The notes under the pieces are model-generated. The model saw only the letters and a list, made by a program, of their open reading frames with translations. It did no database searches and was not told the DNA's origin. 64,000 bases of DNA from Achromobacter pestifer (lineage in GTDB: Bacteria > Pseudomonadota > Gammaproteobacteria > Burkholderiales > Burkholderiaceae_B): positions 124,001-188,000 of the forward strand of contig NZ_CADIJX010000005.1 of NCBI RefSeq assembly GCF_902859625.1, given 5' to 3'. This document shows, one piece after another, positions 15,306 through 23,818 of this stretch. The position numbers and the translations under genes are program-made. Each line of letters opens with the position of its first letter. Within the stretch, counting starts at the first letter, position 1.

Positions 15306-16709
15306 TTACCAGATCGCAAAGAAAAACACCCAGGCCAGACAGAACGGCGCCAGGCCGGCCGCCAACACAAGCCAGGCCGCAAGCTTGCGGAGCCCGCTGG
15401 CCAGACGCGGCTTCAACAACCGGGCGAACAGGCGCAAGGTCCACAACACAGCCAGCGTCAGCAGCGTGAAGCGCACGGGTCCCGCCCAGGCGGCTTGCAC
15501 GCCTTCATGCTTGAGCAGGTTGACGGTGGTGGCGGACAGCCCCAGGAACACGCCAATGCCGGCGGCCGGAATCAGCCCCTGGGCCAGTTTGTGGACGCCA
15601 GGGCGGATCCAGCGCGTCGCCGGTGCATCCGGCTGAGCCGCGGCCGGGGCCAGACGGTCGGCGATCCACAACGACAGGAAGCTTGCGCCGCCCACGATGA
15701 TCGTCGCACCGATGACGAACATCAGGATGCCGGCCCCATCCAGCCATGAAAAGCTGTCGTTCACATCCGGATAGTGGGTCAGGATGAACCAGGGCGCATT
15801 GTCCATCAGCGGCCACAGGATGTCGTGTTCGACCAGCCAGGTGGCGGCCCACTGCTTGGCGGTCACGAACCAGGGGCTGGCGCTCCAGAGGAAGGCGCCG
15901 ATCGCGATGCCCATCAGTCCGAAGCACAGCAAAACGGTCTGCCAGGCGTCGCCGTCCGCGACGTGCACGATCTCTTCCTCGGGCGAACGCGGCGTCAATT
16001 CGATCGCGCCGCGGTAACCGCTGCATCGACCGCAAACGTGGCAATCGCCGGCACCCTTCATATGGCGAAGCGGCACCAGCGGCGCACAGTTGATGGCTTC
16101 AATCCGGATGACCGGATGCCGCCATTTCTCTTCGTCGACTTTAAAGTGCCACGGCGCCAGCTTGGCCAGCAGATTGAACACGCCGTTGACCGGGCACAGG
16201 TACTTGCACCACACCCGCTTGCTGCGGCCATAGCGCCAGCCGACGATCATCGCCGCCACGGTAGACCCGCCCAGCACGGCCAGCACGGCCAGCGGATACT
16301 GGTACACGCTGACAAGCTGGCCATAGACCGTCGTCAGCGCAAAGGCCACGAACGGCCAGCCGCCCCAGCGCATCCATTTGGGAATCGCGCGGCCCTGCCC
16401 CCGTTCGCTGGCCCATTCGGTCAGCATGCCTTCCGGACAGAGCCAGCCACACCAGGCGCGGCCCAGGATCGGCATGGAAATCAGCACGAACGGCCACCAG
16501 ACGCCCCAGAAGGCAAACTGCGCCACGATCGTCAGGTTATTGAAGACCGATGCCGCGTTGCCGGGCAAAGGAAGGATCGCGGGCACGATCAAAAGGAACG
16601 CATATATCGCAACAATGCCCCACTGAAGCTTGCGCAACAGCGGGGCATGGTCACGGAGAAAATCGGCGATCCGGGAAGTCACCCTCCCGAGTACAGCTGC
16701 CATGTTCAA
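15306..16709 (-). CDS. ftrD: Polyferredoxin of ferrous iron uptake system FtrABCD
   Basis: This 467-residue inner-membrane iron-sulfur protein resembles NapH/NosR/CcoG polyferredoxins. It has multiple membrane helices, two cysteine motifs at helix ends (WCGWLCPEG and WCKYLCPVN), and a soluble CHVCGRC cluster ligand set followed by the acidic LTPRSPEEEI. In Bordetella the FtrD partner is thought to accept electrons from the oxidation of ferrous iron before permeation. It is the last gene of the ftrA-ftrB-ftrC-ftrD order, 33 nt after ftrC. Assignment rests on all four genes being present in the known order. Confidence 0.88.
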   Translation of the reverse strand: MNMAAVLGRVTSRIADFLRDHAPLLRKLQWGIVAIYAFLLIVPAILPLPGNAASVFNNLTIVAQFAFWGVWWPFVLISMPILGRAWCGWLCPEGMLTEWASERGQGRAIPKWMRWGGWPFVAFALTTVYGQLVSVYQYPLAVLAVLGGSTVAAMIVGWRYGRSKRVWCKYLCPVNGVFNLLAKLAPWHFKVDEEKWRHPVIRIEAINCAPLVPLRHMKGAGDCHVCGRCSGYRGAIELTPRSPEEEIVHVADGDAWQTVLLCFGLMGIAIGAFLWSASPWFVTAKQWAATWLVEHDILWPLMDNAPWFILTHYPDVNDSFSWLDGAGILMFVIGATIIVGGASFLSLWIADRLAPAAAQPDAPATRWIRPGVHKLAQGLIPAAGIGVFLGLSATTVNLLKHEGVQAAWAGPVRFTLLTLAVLWTLRLFARLLKPRLASGLRKLAAWLVLAAGLAPFCLAWVFFFAIW

Positions 16710-16742
16710 ACCTTCATTGTTCAGTCCGGCATCACGTCGGAA

Positions 16743-17594
16743 TCAGGATGCGCTCCGGGCGGCGGCTGGCGCGCGGACGGACTTGTTGCCCACCCAGCGC
16801 AGCAGCGCCCAGACCACGATCCAATAAGCCACCCACAACAAGACCGAGATCAGTGCCGGCAAGGCGCGGTAACCCGCGAAGTCGGCCAGGATCTTGCCCA
16901 CGCCGGTGCTATCGCTCAAGAGCCACGAGCTGTCCCAGACCGGATCGATGATGGTCGGCAACACGTCCAGCGAAATCAGGTGATCCAGTCCGCCCACCAG
17001 GAGCGACCCGGCCAGCAAAAGCAACAGGATTTCGGTCACGCGGAAGAATCGGCGCCAGGTGATCAGCTTGCCGCCCAGCTGCAACAGCCAGAACGTCAGC
17101 AACGCCACGGCGAAACCCGCGACGCCAGCCAGGGCCAGCATCAACATGTTGCCGCCGCCTTCGCCCGCCGACACGGTGCCATACAGGAACACCACGGTTT
17201 CGCTGCCTTCGCGGGCCACGGCAATGGCCACCAGCACGAACAGGCCCCACCAATTGTCGTTGGCAATGGAACTGCGCGCGCCGCTTTCCAATTCACCCTT
17301 CAGCGTGCGGCCATGCTTCTTCATCCAGACGACCATCTGCACGACCAGCGCGCAAGCCGCCAGCGACATGATGGCCTGGAACCATTCCTGGCCTTCATCG
17401 CTGAGCCAGGACGACACGCCCAGCAGCACCAGCGCCAGCGCCACGGCCAAGGCCAAGCCCGCCGCAACGCCACCCCACAGGTAATTCAGCCCGCGCTTGC
17501 CTTCAGGCGTGGAGCGTAGCCAGGTGTACAAAATGCCCACCACCAGCATGGCTTCGACGCTTTCACGCCAGACGATAAAGAGAACCTGTTCCAT
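16743..17594 (-). CDS. ftrC: Iron permease FTR1 family
   Basis: A 283-residue membrane permease of the FTR1/EfeU/OFeT family. The two REXXE motifs that bind ferric iron in transit are visible: RESVE in the first helix (around residue 10) and REGSE in the middle (in VAREGSETVVFLYG). About seven transmembrane helices follow the pattern of the family. It should carry iron across the inner membrane after oxidation by the FtrAB periplasmic pair. The start at 17594 (MEQVLFIVWRESVEAML) matches the family N-terminus. It is 13 nt after the ftrB stop. Confidence 0.92.
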   Translation of the reverse strand: MEQVLFIVWRESVEAMLVVGILYTWLRSTPEGKRGLNYLWGGVAAGLALAVALALVLLGVSSWLSDEGQEWFQAIMSLAACALVVQMVVWMKKHGRTLKGELESGARSSIANDNWWGLFVLVAIAVAREGSETVVFLYGTVSAGEGGGNMLMLALAGVAGFAVALLTFWLLQLGGKLITWRRFFRVTEILLLLLAGSLLVGGLDHLISLDVLPTIIDPVWDSSWLLSDSTGVGKILADFAGYRALPALISVLLWVAYWIVVWALLRWVGNKSVRAPAAARSAS

Positions 17595-17607
17595 GTATTG
17601 CTACCGC

Positions 17608-17967
17608 TTATTCCTTGGGCTTGACGACCAGGGTGCCTTTCACGCTCTGGTGAAAGTCATCAAAGAAGGGATACTCGCCGGGGCGCGAAATGGTGATCAC
17701 CACGAAGGACTTCACCCCCGGGCCCAGCACTTTTTCCTTGCGCAGTGGAATGCTCTCGAATTCCACCGGCTCGTTGCTTTCGTTGATGAGTTCGATCTTG
17801 AAACGGCCGGCGGGCACTTCCAGGGTCGCGGGCTCGAACGTGCCGTCCGGCTTGAACCTCAGGGTGAACGTCGGCAATTCATCCGCCTGCGCAGGCGCCG
17901 TGCCGGCAACGCCGGCCAGGCCGATCAACAGGGCGGCAACAACGCGAAGCAACCGGCGCACGATCAA
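17608..17967 (-). CDS. ftrB: Cupredoxin-like periplasmic protein of iron uptake
   Basis: The 119-residue product has a signal peptide (VVAALLIGLAGVAGTAPAQA) and a cupredoxin-like beta fold: LRFKPDGTFEPATLEVPAGRFKIELIN, VEFESIPLRKEKVL, and GEYPFFDDFH. Canonical blue-copper ligands are incomplete, as is usual for this group of EfeO/P19-associated cupredoxins. In Bordetella FtrB is proposed to oxidise Fe(II) delivered by FtrA. Its start codon overlaps the ftrA stop (ATGA), which supports translational coupling. Confidence 0.88.
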   Translation of the reverse strand: MIVRRLLRVVAALLIGLAGVAGTAPAQADELPTFTLRFKPDGTFEPATLEVPAGRFKIELINESNEPVEFESIPLRKEKVLGPGVKSFVVITISRPGEYPFFDDFHQSVKGTLVVKPKE

Positions 17968-18500
17968 TATCCGCCCTTCTTGCCGGTGCCGGCATAGACG
18001 AATTCATATTCCAGTTCAAAGGGCTCGAACCACGGACCCACGCCGGTTTCCTTATCGACGTGGCGGCCAAAGTGAGCCATCTTGTTTTCGGACGGCGGCA
18101 GAATCGTGTACTTCAGCTTGTACTTGCCCGGCCCTTCCAGCTTGACGTTGTCGCCATAGTGCGGCCCGTCATTGGCGACCATGGGCATGAAGCTGCCCTT
18201 CTGCACGTTCTGGCTGCCCACCTTCTGGATCTCGAAGTTCACGACCAGATAGGGCACCCACTCGCCTTCGGGGAAGCCCGTCTTGTTGCCGGCCGTGGCG
18301 TGGATATCGGCCTCAAGGTGCACGTCGGAATCCTTGGCGGGACGCATCATCCCGGGCGGGTCCATTTCGATCGGCTGCAAATAGACCGCGCCGATTTCCA
18401 TGCCGCCCTTTTCAACCGGCTTGCCGATGGGGTATTCGGCCGCTTGCGCAGCGGACACGCTCAGAGCGACGATGGCCAGCGCCAAGGCTTTCTTGATCAT
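17964..18500 (-). CDS. ftrA: Periplasmic P19-type iron-binding protein
   Basis: A 178-residue exported protein of the P19 (Tpd/FetP) family. The signal peptide MIKKALALAIVALSVSAAQA precedes AEYPIGKPVEKGGMEIGAVYLQP. Likely metal ligands lie in GGMEIG, the Met-rich MDPPGMM, DVHLEADIHA and MAHFGRHVDK. It should capture periplasmic ferrous iron for FtrB/FtrC. An ATG two codons upstream exists, but AAGGA is 8 nt from the ATG at 18500 and only 2 nt from an earlier one, so 18500 is chosen. It is the first gene of the operon and has a Fur-box-like sequence about 50 nt upstream. Confidence 0.9.
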   Translation of the reverse strand: MIKKALALAIVALSVSAAQAAEYPIGKPVEKGGMEIGAVYLQPIEMDPPGMMRPAKDSDVHLEADIHATAGNKTGFPEGEWVPYLVVNFEIQKVGSQNVQKGSFMPMVANDGPHYGDNVKLEGPGKYKLKYTILPPSENKMAHFGRHVDKETGVGPWFEPFELEYEFVYAGTGKKGGY

Positions 18501-18549
18501 GTACATAATCCTTGAGACACAAATGAATGGCGGTTCAAACAATCTAAAC

Positions 18550-18568
18550 AAGAACCGTTTTCATTAAT
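18550..18568 (-). promoter_or_regulatory. Candidate Fur box upstream of ftrA
   Basis: Read on the minus strand, this 19-mer matches the consensus GATAATGATAATCATTATC at 11 of 19 positions by eye. It is centred about 60 nt upstream of ftrA, a known Fur-regulated operon in Bordetella. Location and AT-richness support it. Confidence 0.5.
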
Positions 18569-18652
18569 GTAACGAAAAAAACTGACATATCCCTGAACTC
18601 GACGAGCAGAAAAGAGCCAGATCATTGCGTTTGCTCAAGCGGCCGGCGGCCA

Positions 18653-18686
18653 CAAAAAAGCCGGCGAGGCTGTTGCCCGACCGGCT
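18653..18686 (-). terminator. Intrinsic terminator of phaR
   Basis: On the minus strand AGCCGG (with GGGC extension) pairs with CCGGCT (with GCCTCG extension), followed directly by six T. It lies about 45 nt beyond the phaR stop and closes the phaCBR unit. Confidence 0.75.
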
Positions 18687-18728
18687 GTCTGGATTGGCGA
18701 AGGCCTGGCCCCCGCCCGCCCGCGGCGA

Positions 18729-19298
18729 CTACTTGCGGCCCGTGCCCGGCGGCGTGCTGCCGGGCGTGAACGGGAACGTCGAGAACATCGCGCGCGTCTG
18801 GTCCTGCATTTGATCCTGCATCTGCACGAACAGGTTTTTGCTCTGATCGATGTAGTTGTTCATCATGTTTTGCAGCATGGGCGTCTGCACATTCATGAAC
18901 TGAGTCCAGGCTTCAGGCCCGAACTGGCTGCCGTACAGTCCCTTGGACTGCTCGGCCATGCGCGTCTGGATCTCCATGAAGGCCTGGATGTTCTTCTCCA
19001 GGTAAGAACCCATGATGCCCTGCATGGCATGGCCGTAGAAACGGATGATCTGCGACAACATGTTCGACGAGAACATGGGCATGCCGCCGCTTTCCTCTTC
19101 CAGGATGATCTGCAAGAGAATGCTGCGTGTCAGGTCTTCGCCGCTCTTGGCGTCGACCACCTGGAATTCTTCGTTGGCCAGGACCAGTTGCTTGACATCT
19201 GCCAGAGTGATGTAGGTGCTGGTCCGGGTGTCGTATAGGCGACGGTTGGGGTATTTTTTAATCAGGCGCAGGCTGGCGCCGGTTTGTGCTTGCGTCAT
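18729..19298 (-). CDS. phaR: Polyhydroxyalkanoate synthesis repressor PhaR
   Basis: The 189-residue protein begins with the PHB_acc_N DNA-binding domain, recognisable as LIKKYPNRRLYDTRTSTYITL and VKQLVLANEEFQVVDAK (about residues 11-70). A PHB_acc segment follows (IIRFYGHAMQGIMGSYLEKNI), and then a Met/Gln-rich tail (MQDQMQDQTRAMF). PhaR binds PHB granules and, when free, represses phasin and its own gene. It is last in the phaC-phaB-phaR order, 121 nt after phaB. Confidence 0.95.
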   Translation of the reverse strand: MTQAQTGASLRLIKKYPNRRLYDTRTSTYITLADVKQLVLANEEFQVVDAKSGEDLTRSILLQIILEEESGGMPMFSSNMLSQIIRFYGHAMQGIMGSYLEKNIQAFMEIQTRMAEQSKGLYGSQFGPEAWTQFMNVQTPMLQNMMNNYIDQSKNLFVQMQDQMQDQTRAMFSTFPFTPGSTPPGTGRK

Positions 19299-19419
19299 GT
19301 GTGTCCCCGGATCGGGCGATCTCTAAGACTTCGAATAAGGTGGAGTGTAATGCCGGAAGGCCCTCTCCCCGAGGCCTCCCGGCGCCTGGAGCCGCCCGAT
19401 GGCGGCCCGCTGATCATCA

Positions 19420-20157
19420 TTAGCCCATGTGCAGGCCGCCGTTGAGCGAAAAGTCCGCACCGGTTGAAAAGCCGGATTCATCAGAAGCCAGCCACGAGGT
19501 CATGGACGCGATTTCCTCGGGCGTGCCCAAGCGGCGCACCGGAATCGTGGCCACGATTTTCTCCAGCACTTCGGGACGGATGGCGCGAACCATGTCCGTG
19601 CCGATATAGCCGGGGGAAATCGTATTGACCGTGACACCCTTGCTGGCGACTTCCTGCGCCAGCGCCATGGTGAAGCCGTGAATGCCTGCCTTCGCCGTGG
19701 AGTAGTTCGTCTGGCCGAATTGGCCCTTCTGCCCGTTCACCGAGCTGATGTTGACGATGCGGCCCCACTGGCGTTCGACCATGCCTTCGATGACCTGTTT
19801 GGTCACATTGAACAGGCTGTTCAAGTTGGTGTCGATGACCGCACGCCAATCGTCGGCGGTCATCTTGCGGAACAGACCGTCACGGGTGATGCCCGCGTTG
19901 TTGACCAGCACGTCGACGGGCCCCAGATCGGCCGTGACCCGTTCAAAGGCCGCCACCGTTGACTCCCAGTCCGACACGTTGCCCACCGAAGCGTAGAACG
20001 TGTAGCCCTGTGCCGCCTGCTCATCCAGCCACTGCTGGTAATTGCGGCTTGGGCCGCAACCTGCCACCACGCGAAAGCCATCCTTGGCCAAGCGCTGGCA
20101 AATAGAGGTGCCGATACCGCCCATCCCGCCTGTTACGTAAGCCAGTTTTCCGCTCAT
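19420..20157 (-). CDS. phaB: Acetoacetyl-CoA reductase
   Basis: A 245-residue short-chain dehydrogenase that reduces acetoacetyl-CoA to (R)-3-hydroxybutyryl-CoA with NADPH. The nucleotide-binding motif TGGMGGIG (9-16) is present, as are NNAG, the catalytic NISSVNGQKGQFGQTNYSTAKAG with Ser, Tyr and Lys, and the family's C-terminal FSLNGGLHMG. The QFGQTNYSTAKAG block is diagnostic of PhaB rather than FabG. It follows phaC by 75 nt on the same strand and precedes phaR. phaA is not in the window. Confidence 0.95.
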   Translation of the reverse strand: MSGKLAYVTGGMGGIGTSICQRLAKDGFRVVAGCGPSRNYQQWLDEQAAQGYTFYASVGNVSDWESTVAAFERVTADLGPVDVLVNNAGITRDGLFRKMTADDWRAVIDTNLNSLFNVTKQVIEGMVERQWGRIVNISSVNGQKGQFGQTNYSTAKAGIHGFTMALAQEVASKGVTVNTISPGYIGTDMVRAIRPEVLEKIVATIPVRRLGTPEEIASMTSWLASDESGFSTGADFSLNGGLHMG

Positions 20158-20232
20158 TGGACTTCCTCCTGTGTGCGACGGACGCCTCGTTGATTAACTT
20201 CTTATTGGCCTGGGCCAACCGCGCAAGGCGGT

Positions 20233-21870
20233 TCAGGCAGCCCGGACCTTTACATACCTGCCAGGCGCCGGCTCGATCGGCCGATACTTGGCATTGCCCA
20301 ATTTCGTGCGTGCCTTGACCTGCTTGCCTGAATGGCCCGATAGCCATGCCGTCCAGTCGGGCCACCAACTGCCCGGATTTTCGGTGGACTGCGCGAACCA
20401 CGCATTGGGGTCGCCTGGCATGTCATGGCCTGTCTGCCCCAGCTTGTCAGCCACCCAATAGCTGCGGCGCTTCTTGGCGGGCGGATTCACCACGCCCGCG
20501 ATGTGTCCCGAAGCGCCCAGCACGAAGCGTTGCGGGCCACGCAGCAGTTGCGTGGAGGCGTAGGCGGATACCCAAGGCACGATGTGGTCTTCGCGCGAAC
20601 CAAAAATATACGCCGGCATCGTCAGGCGCGTCAGGTCCAGCGGCATGCCGGCGGCTTGCGCGCGGCCCGGCACCTTCAAATTGTTCTCAAGATAGGTATT
20701 GCGGAAGTACCAGGAGAAGAATGGTCCTGGCAGATTGGTGCTGTCGCCATTCCAGAACAACAAGTCGAATGGGGGCGGCTTCTGACCCTTCAAGTAGTTG
20801 CCCACCACGTAGTTCCAGACCAATTCATTGGGCCGCAGGAACGAGAACGTCGTGGCCAGATCGCGTCCGGGCATCAGCCCGCCGCTACCCAGTTGATGGT
20901 CGCGCAGCAGCGCATGCGCTTCGTCCACGAAGACATCCAGGATGCCGGTGTCGTGGAAGTCCAGCAGCGAGGTCAGCAGCGTCAGCGACGCCACGGGCTG
21001 TTCGCCACGGGCCTCGGCCAACGCCAGCGCCGACGCCAGCATCGTGCCGCCCACGCAGAATCCCAGGGCGTTGACTTTCGGCTGCTTGGTGATGTCGCTG
21101 GCCACGCGCAACGCCTGCAAGACGGCATCGTCCAGGTAGTCCGACCAGGTGGCATGATCCACGCCATCGGTGTCGCTGGCCACTGGATTGCGCCAGGAAA
21201 TCAGGAATACCGTATAGCCCTGCTCCACCGCATGACGCACGAAGGAATTCTCGGGTTGCAGGTCCAGGATGTAGAACTTGTTGATGTTCGGCGGCACGAT
21301 CACCAAGGGCAATTCATGCACGGTGGCGGTCGACGGCGCGTACTGGATCAGTTGGAACAGCCGGTTCTCGAACACCACTTCACCGGGCGTCGTCGCCACG
21401 TTGCGGCCGATCTCGAACTGCGATTCGTCGGTCTGGGTGATGCGGCCTTTCTTGACGTCGCCCAGCAGGTTGGCCAGCCCTTCGTTCAGGGCGCGGCCAG
21501 CGCTTTCCACGATGGATTGCTGCGCATCGGGATTCAGCGCCAGGAAGTTCGACGGAGACAGCGCGTCGACCCACTGCATGATGGAAAAACGCAGGCGGGC
21601 CCGCATGGGCTCGCTGACCTGGGCCGCATCCACCATGCGCTGCATGGCGCGGGCCGACAGCAAATAGGTATGCGCCAGCAGCAGATGCGAACCATTGGCG
21701 GCCCACGCATCGCCAGCAAAGCGGCGGTCGGTCAGGGGAGCAAGCGCGCCGCGCCGGGCGTCGTCACAAAGGCGCTGCCATTCGCGAGAAAATTCGGCCT
21801 GGATGTCGGCCAGGATTTCCGGTGCCACGCTCACCGGTATGGGCCCTGCGGCGGAGAGATTGGCGTTCAC
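20233..21870 (-). CDS. phaC: Class I poly(3-hydroxyalkanoate) synthase
   Basis: This 545-residue enzyme polymerises 3-hydroxyacyl-CoA into PHA granules. The lipase-like box GFCVGG places the nucleophile at Cys272. The catalytic Asp and His are expected in GSREDHIVPW and LGASGHIAGVVNPP. Other class I landmarks are PLVIVPPNINKFYILDL, NSFVRHAVEQGYTVFLISWRNP and FWNGDSTNLPGPFFSWYFRNTY. The length is close to class I norms. It heads the phaC-phaB-phaR operon. The ATG at 21870 starts MNANLSAAGPIPVSVAPEIL. Confidence 0.96.
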   Translation of the reverse strand: MNANLSAAGPIPVSVAPEILADIQAEFSREWQRLCDDARRGALAPLTDRRFAGDAWAANGSHLLLAHTYLLSARAMQRMVDAAQVSEPMRARLRFSIMQWVDALSPSNFLALNPDAQQSIVESAGRALNEGLANLLGDVKKGRITQTDESQFEIGRNVATTPGEVVFENRLFQLIQYAPSTATVHELPLVIVPPNINKFYILDLQPENSFVRHAVEQGYTVFLISWRNPVASDTDGVDHATWSDYLDDAVLQALRVASDITKQPKVNALGFCVGGTMLASALALAEARGEQPVASLTLLTSLLDFHDTGILDVFVDEAHALLRDHQLGSGGLMPGRDLATTFSFLRPNELVWNYVVGNYLKGQKPPPFDLLFWNGDSTNLPGPFFSWYFRNTYLENNLKVPGRAQAAGMPLDLTRLTMPAYIFGSREDHIVPWVSAYASTQLLRGPQRFVLGASGHIAGVVNPPAKKRRSYWVADKLGQTGHDMPGDPNAWFAQSTENPGSWWPDWTAWLSGHSGKQVKARTKLGNAKYRPIEPAPGRYVKVRAA

Positions 21871-21993
21871 TTCGACACCTTGTTATCGAGACTGCTCGAT
21901 TGATGTTGCATTCCGGGCCCAGGACTGTCAATGCGGGTATTCAATGAGGCTATCAGGGCAGGCCTCAAGCCTGAACGCAAACCTTGCCTCAGA

Positions 21994-22758
21994 TCAAGCC
22001 GGGCCGAGCCAGGCCAGCAACGCCATGCGTCCGGTTTCACCATCGCGGCGGTACGAAAAGAAGCGATCCGATTCAGACACGGTGCACATCCCGCTCAAGG
22101 ACACCTCTTGTACCCCGGCGCGGCGCAGGCGGTAATCCGCCAATCCGGCGAGGTCCGCCAGCCATTTTCCCGAGAGCCCGGCACGCGGCGTGAAGTAGCG
22201 CTCCGTGGCGGGATCGTCCTGGATGAAAGCGTCAAGCACGTCTTGGCCCACTTCAAACGCCTGCGGGCCAATGCCGGGCCCCACCCAAGCACGCAGATGG
22301 GTAGCCGCGGGCGCCTTGGCGCGCATGGCCGCCAGCGTGTGCTCCAGCACGCCGCTGGACAGGCCGCGCCAGCCGGCATGCGCCGCACCCAATACGCGGC
22401 CATCGACGTCGGCGATGACGACCGGCAGGCAGTCCGCCACCATGATGGCCAGCACCCGGCCAGGCTGCGCCGTGACGCTGGCGTCCACGGCGGGCTCGTC
22501 CGGCAGGTCCGGCGCATCGGCATCCACCACTTCACTGCCGTGCACCTGGCGCAGCCACAGCGGCTCGGCCGGCACGGCAGCGCGCACGCGGCGCCGATTC
22601 TCGGTCACGGTGTCTGGATCATCGCCCGCGCGCCGCCCCAGGTTCAGGGTGTCATGCGGGGCCACGCCCACGCCGCCGGCGCGAGTCGTGCAGAAATAAT
22701 TCACGCTGGCCCATCCCGGGCCGGTTACGACAGGCAGGCTGGCGATCACGCATTCCAT
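21994..22758 (-). CDS. pgeF: Peptidoglycan editing factor (polyphenol oxidase family, DUF152)
   Basis: The 254-residue product has the PgeF/YfiH zinc-site pattern: LRQVHGSEVVD, then VADCLPVVIADVDGRVLGAAHAGWRGL supplying Cys and His ligands, and WVGPGIGPQAFEVG. PgeF removes mis-incorporated amino acids from UDP-MurNAc precursors; older annotations call it laccase-like. Its start overlaps the end of rluD by 13 nt, an arrangement common in Proteobacteria. It is cytoplasmic, with no signal peptide. Confidence 0.92.
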   Translation of the reverse strand: MECVIASLPVVTGPGWASVNYFCTTRAGGVGVAPHDTLNLGRRAGDDPDTVTENRRRVRAAVPAEPLWLRQVHGSEVVDADAPDLPDEPAVDASVTAQPGRVLAIMVADCLPVVIADVDGRVLGAAHAGWRGLSSGVLEHTLAAMRAKAPAATHLRAWVGPGIGPQAFEVGQDVLDAFIQDDPATERYFTPRAGLSGKWLADLAGLADYRLRRAGVQEVSLSGMCTVSESDRFFSYRRDGETGRMALLAWLGPA

Positions 22759-23765
22759 GCAATGCTTTCCTGGACCAGGGTCATGTCGGCTGGCACGGCG
22801 GCCGCGAACTGGACCTCGCCGTTGCCGCCTGGATCATCAAAATGCAGGGCGCGGGCGTGCAGCATCTGGCGCTGCGCCCCCGCGATGTTCTTGCCGCCGT
22901 AGATCGTGTCGGCCAACAGCGGGTGCCCAAGGCTGGCCATGTGGACGCGGATCTGGTGGGTACGGCCGGTTTCCAGGCGGCACACCACTTCGGTGACGCG
23001 GCCGCCAGGATCGACCAGCCCGTGGCGGGCCGGTGAATAATTGGTGATGGCGGGCTTGGGCGCCACCGGACGCTCGACGCTCATGCGCACCGGCACGCGC
23101 GGATCCCGGCCAATGGAACGGTTGACCTTGCCGGCGCTGGCAATCCAGCCGTGCGCCAACGCCACGTATTCGCGGCCCATGCTGCGCGCCTGCAACTGGC
23201 GCACCAGATGCGTCTGGGCGCGCTCGTTGCGGGCCACCACCATCAATCCAGAAGTGTCTTTGTCCAGCCTGTGAACGATGCCGGCACGTGCAACGGACGC
23301 CAATTCCGGGTACCGGTGCAGCAGTCCATTGAGCAGCGTGCCGCTCCAGTTGCCGGCGCCGGGATGGGTGACCAACCCTGCGGGCTTGTTCACGACGATC
23401 CAGTCGGGGCTTTCATCCACGACGGCGAATTCAACAGGTTCGGGAGTGAAGGCGCGCGCATCGGGCGCCGGTTGGGCCCACACCAGCAACTCGTCGCCCG
23501 GGCCAACCGTCTGGCGAATCTTGCCGGGGGCGCCGTTGACGTGCACGTTGCCGGATTCAATCCAGCCTTGCAGGCGGCTGCGGGAATGGTCAGGCAACAA
23601 CCCGGCAAGCACCTTGTCCAGCCGGTCAGCTTTTGTGCTGGAAGGCACGGTTACAAGTTGCGGTTCACCCCGGTTTTCGCCAGGATTTTCGTCGGAGTTT
23701 TCGTCAGGAAGGCCCAAGAGTTCATCGTCAGAAACGAGATCTGTGCCGGCGGCTGTATCAGACAT
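22746..23765 (-). CDS. rluD: 23S rRNA pseudouridine(1911/1915/1917) synthase RluD
   Basis: A 339-residue RsuA/RluA-family enzyme. After an acidic N-terminal extension of about 35 residues (NSDENPGENRGEP) comes an S4 RNA-binding domain (RLDKVLAGLLPDHSRSRLQGWIESGNVHVNG). The catalytic domain follows, with GIVHRLDKDTSGLMVVARN supplying the catalytic Asp, and ETGRTHQIRVHMASLGHPL. It modifies helix 69 of 23S rRNA. It is divergent from bamD, as is frequent in beta- and gammaproteobacteria, and overlaps pgeF. Confidence 0.94.
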   Translation of the reverse strand: MSDTAAGTDLVSDDELLGLPDENSDENPGENRGEPQLVTVPSSTKADRLDKVLAGLLPDHSRSRLQGWIESGNVHVNGAPGKIRQTVGPGDELLVWAQPAPDARAFTPEPVEFAVVDESPDWIVVNKPAGLVTHPGAGNWSGTLLNGLLHRYPELASVARAGIVHRLDKDTSGLMVVARNERAQTHLVRQLQARSMGREYVALAHGWIASAGKVNRSIGRDPRVPVRMSVERPVAPKPAITNYSPARHGLVDPGGRVTEVVCRLETGRTHQIRVHMASLGHPLLADTIYGGKNIAGAQRQMLHARALHFDDPGGNGEVQFAAAVPADMTLVQESIAWNA

Positions 23766-23777
23766 GGAGACAAATCA

Positions 23778-23783
23778 TATAAT
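23778..23783 (+). promoter_or_regulatory. Candidate -10 box for bamD
   Basis: A perfect TATAAT hexamer lies in the 53-nt rluD/bamD divergent gap, 36 nt before the bamD GTG. The -35 region at 17-18 nt spacing is weak, so I give it moderate trust. Confidence 0.45.
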
Positions 23784-23818
23784 CAGCCTGCCATGCTAAC
23801 ACCAAGGATACGATTCTC

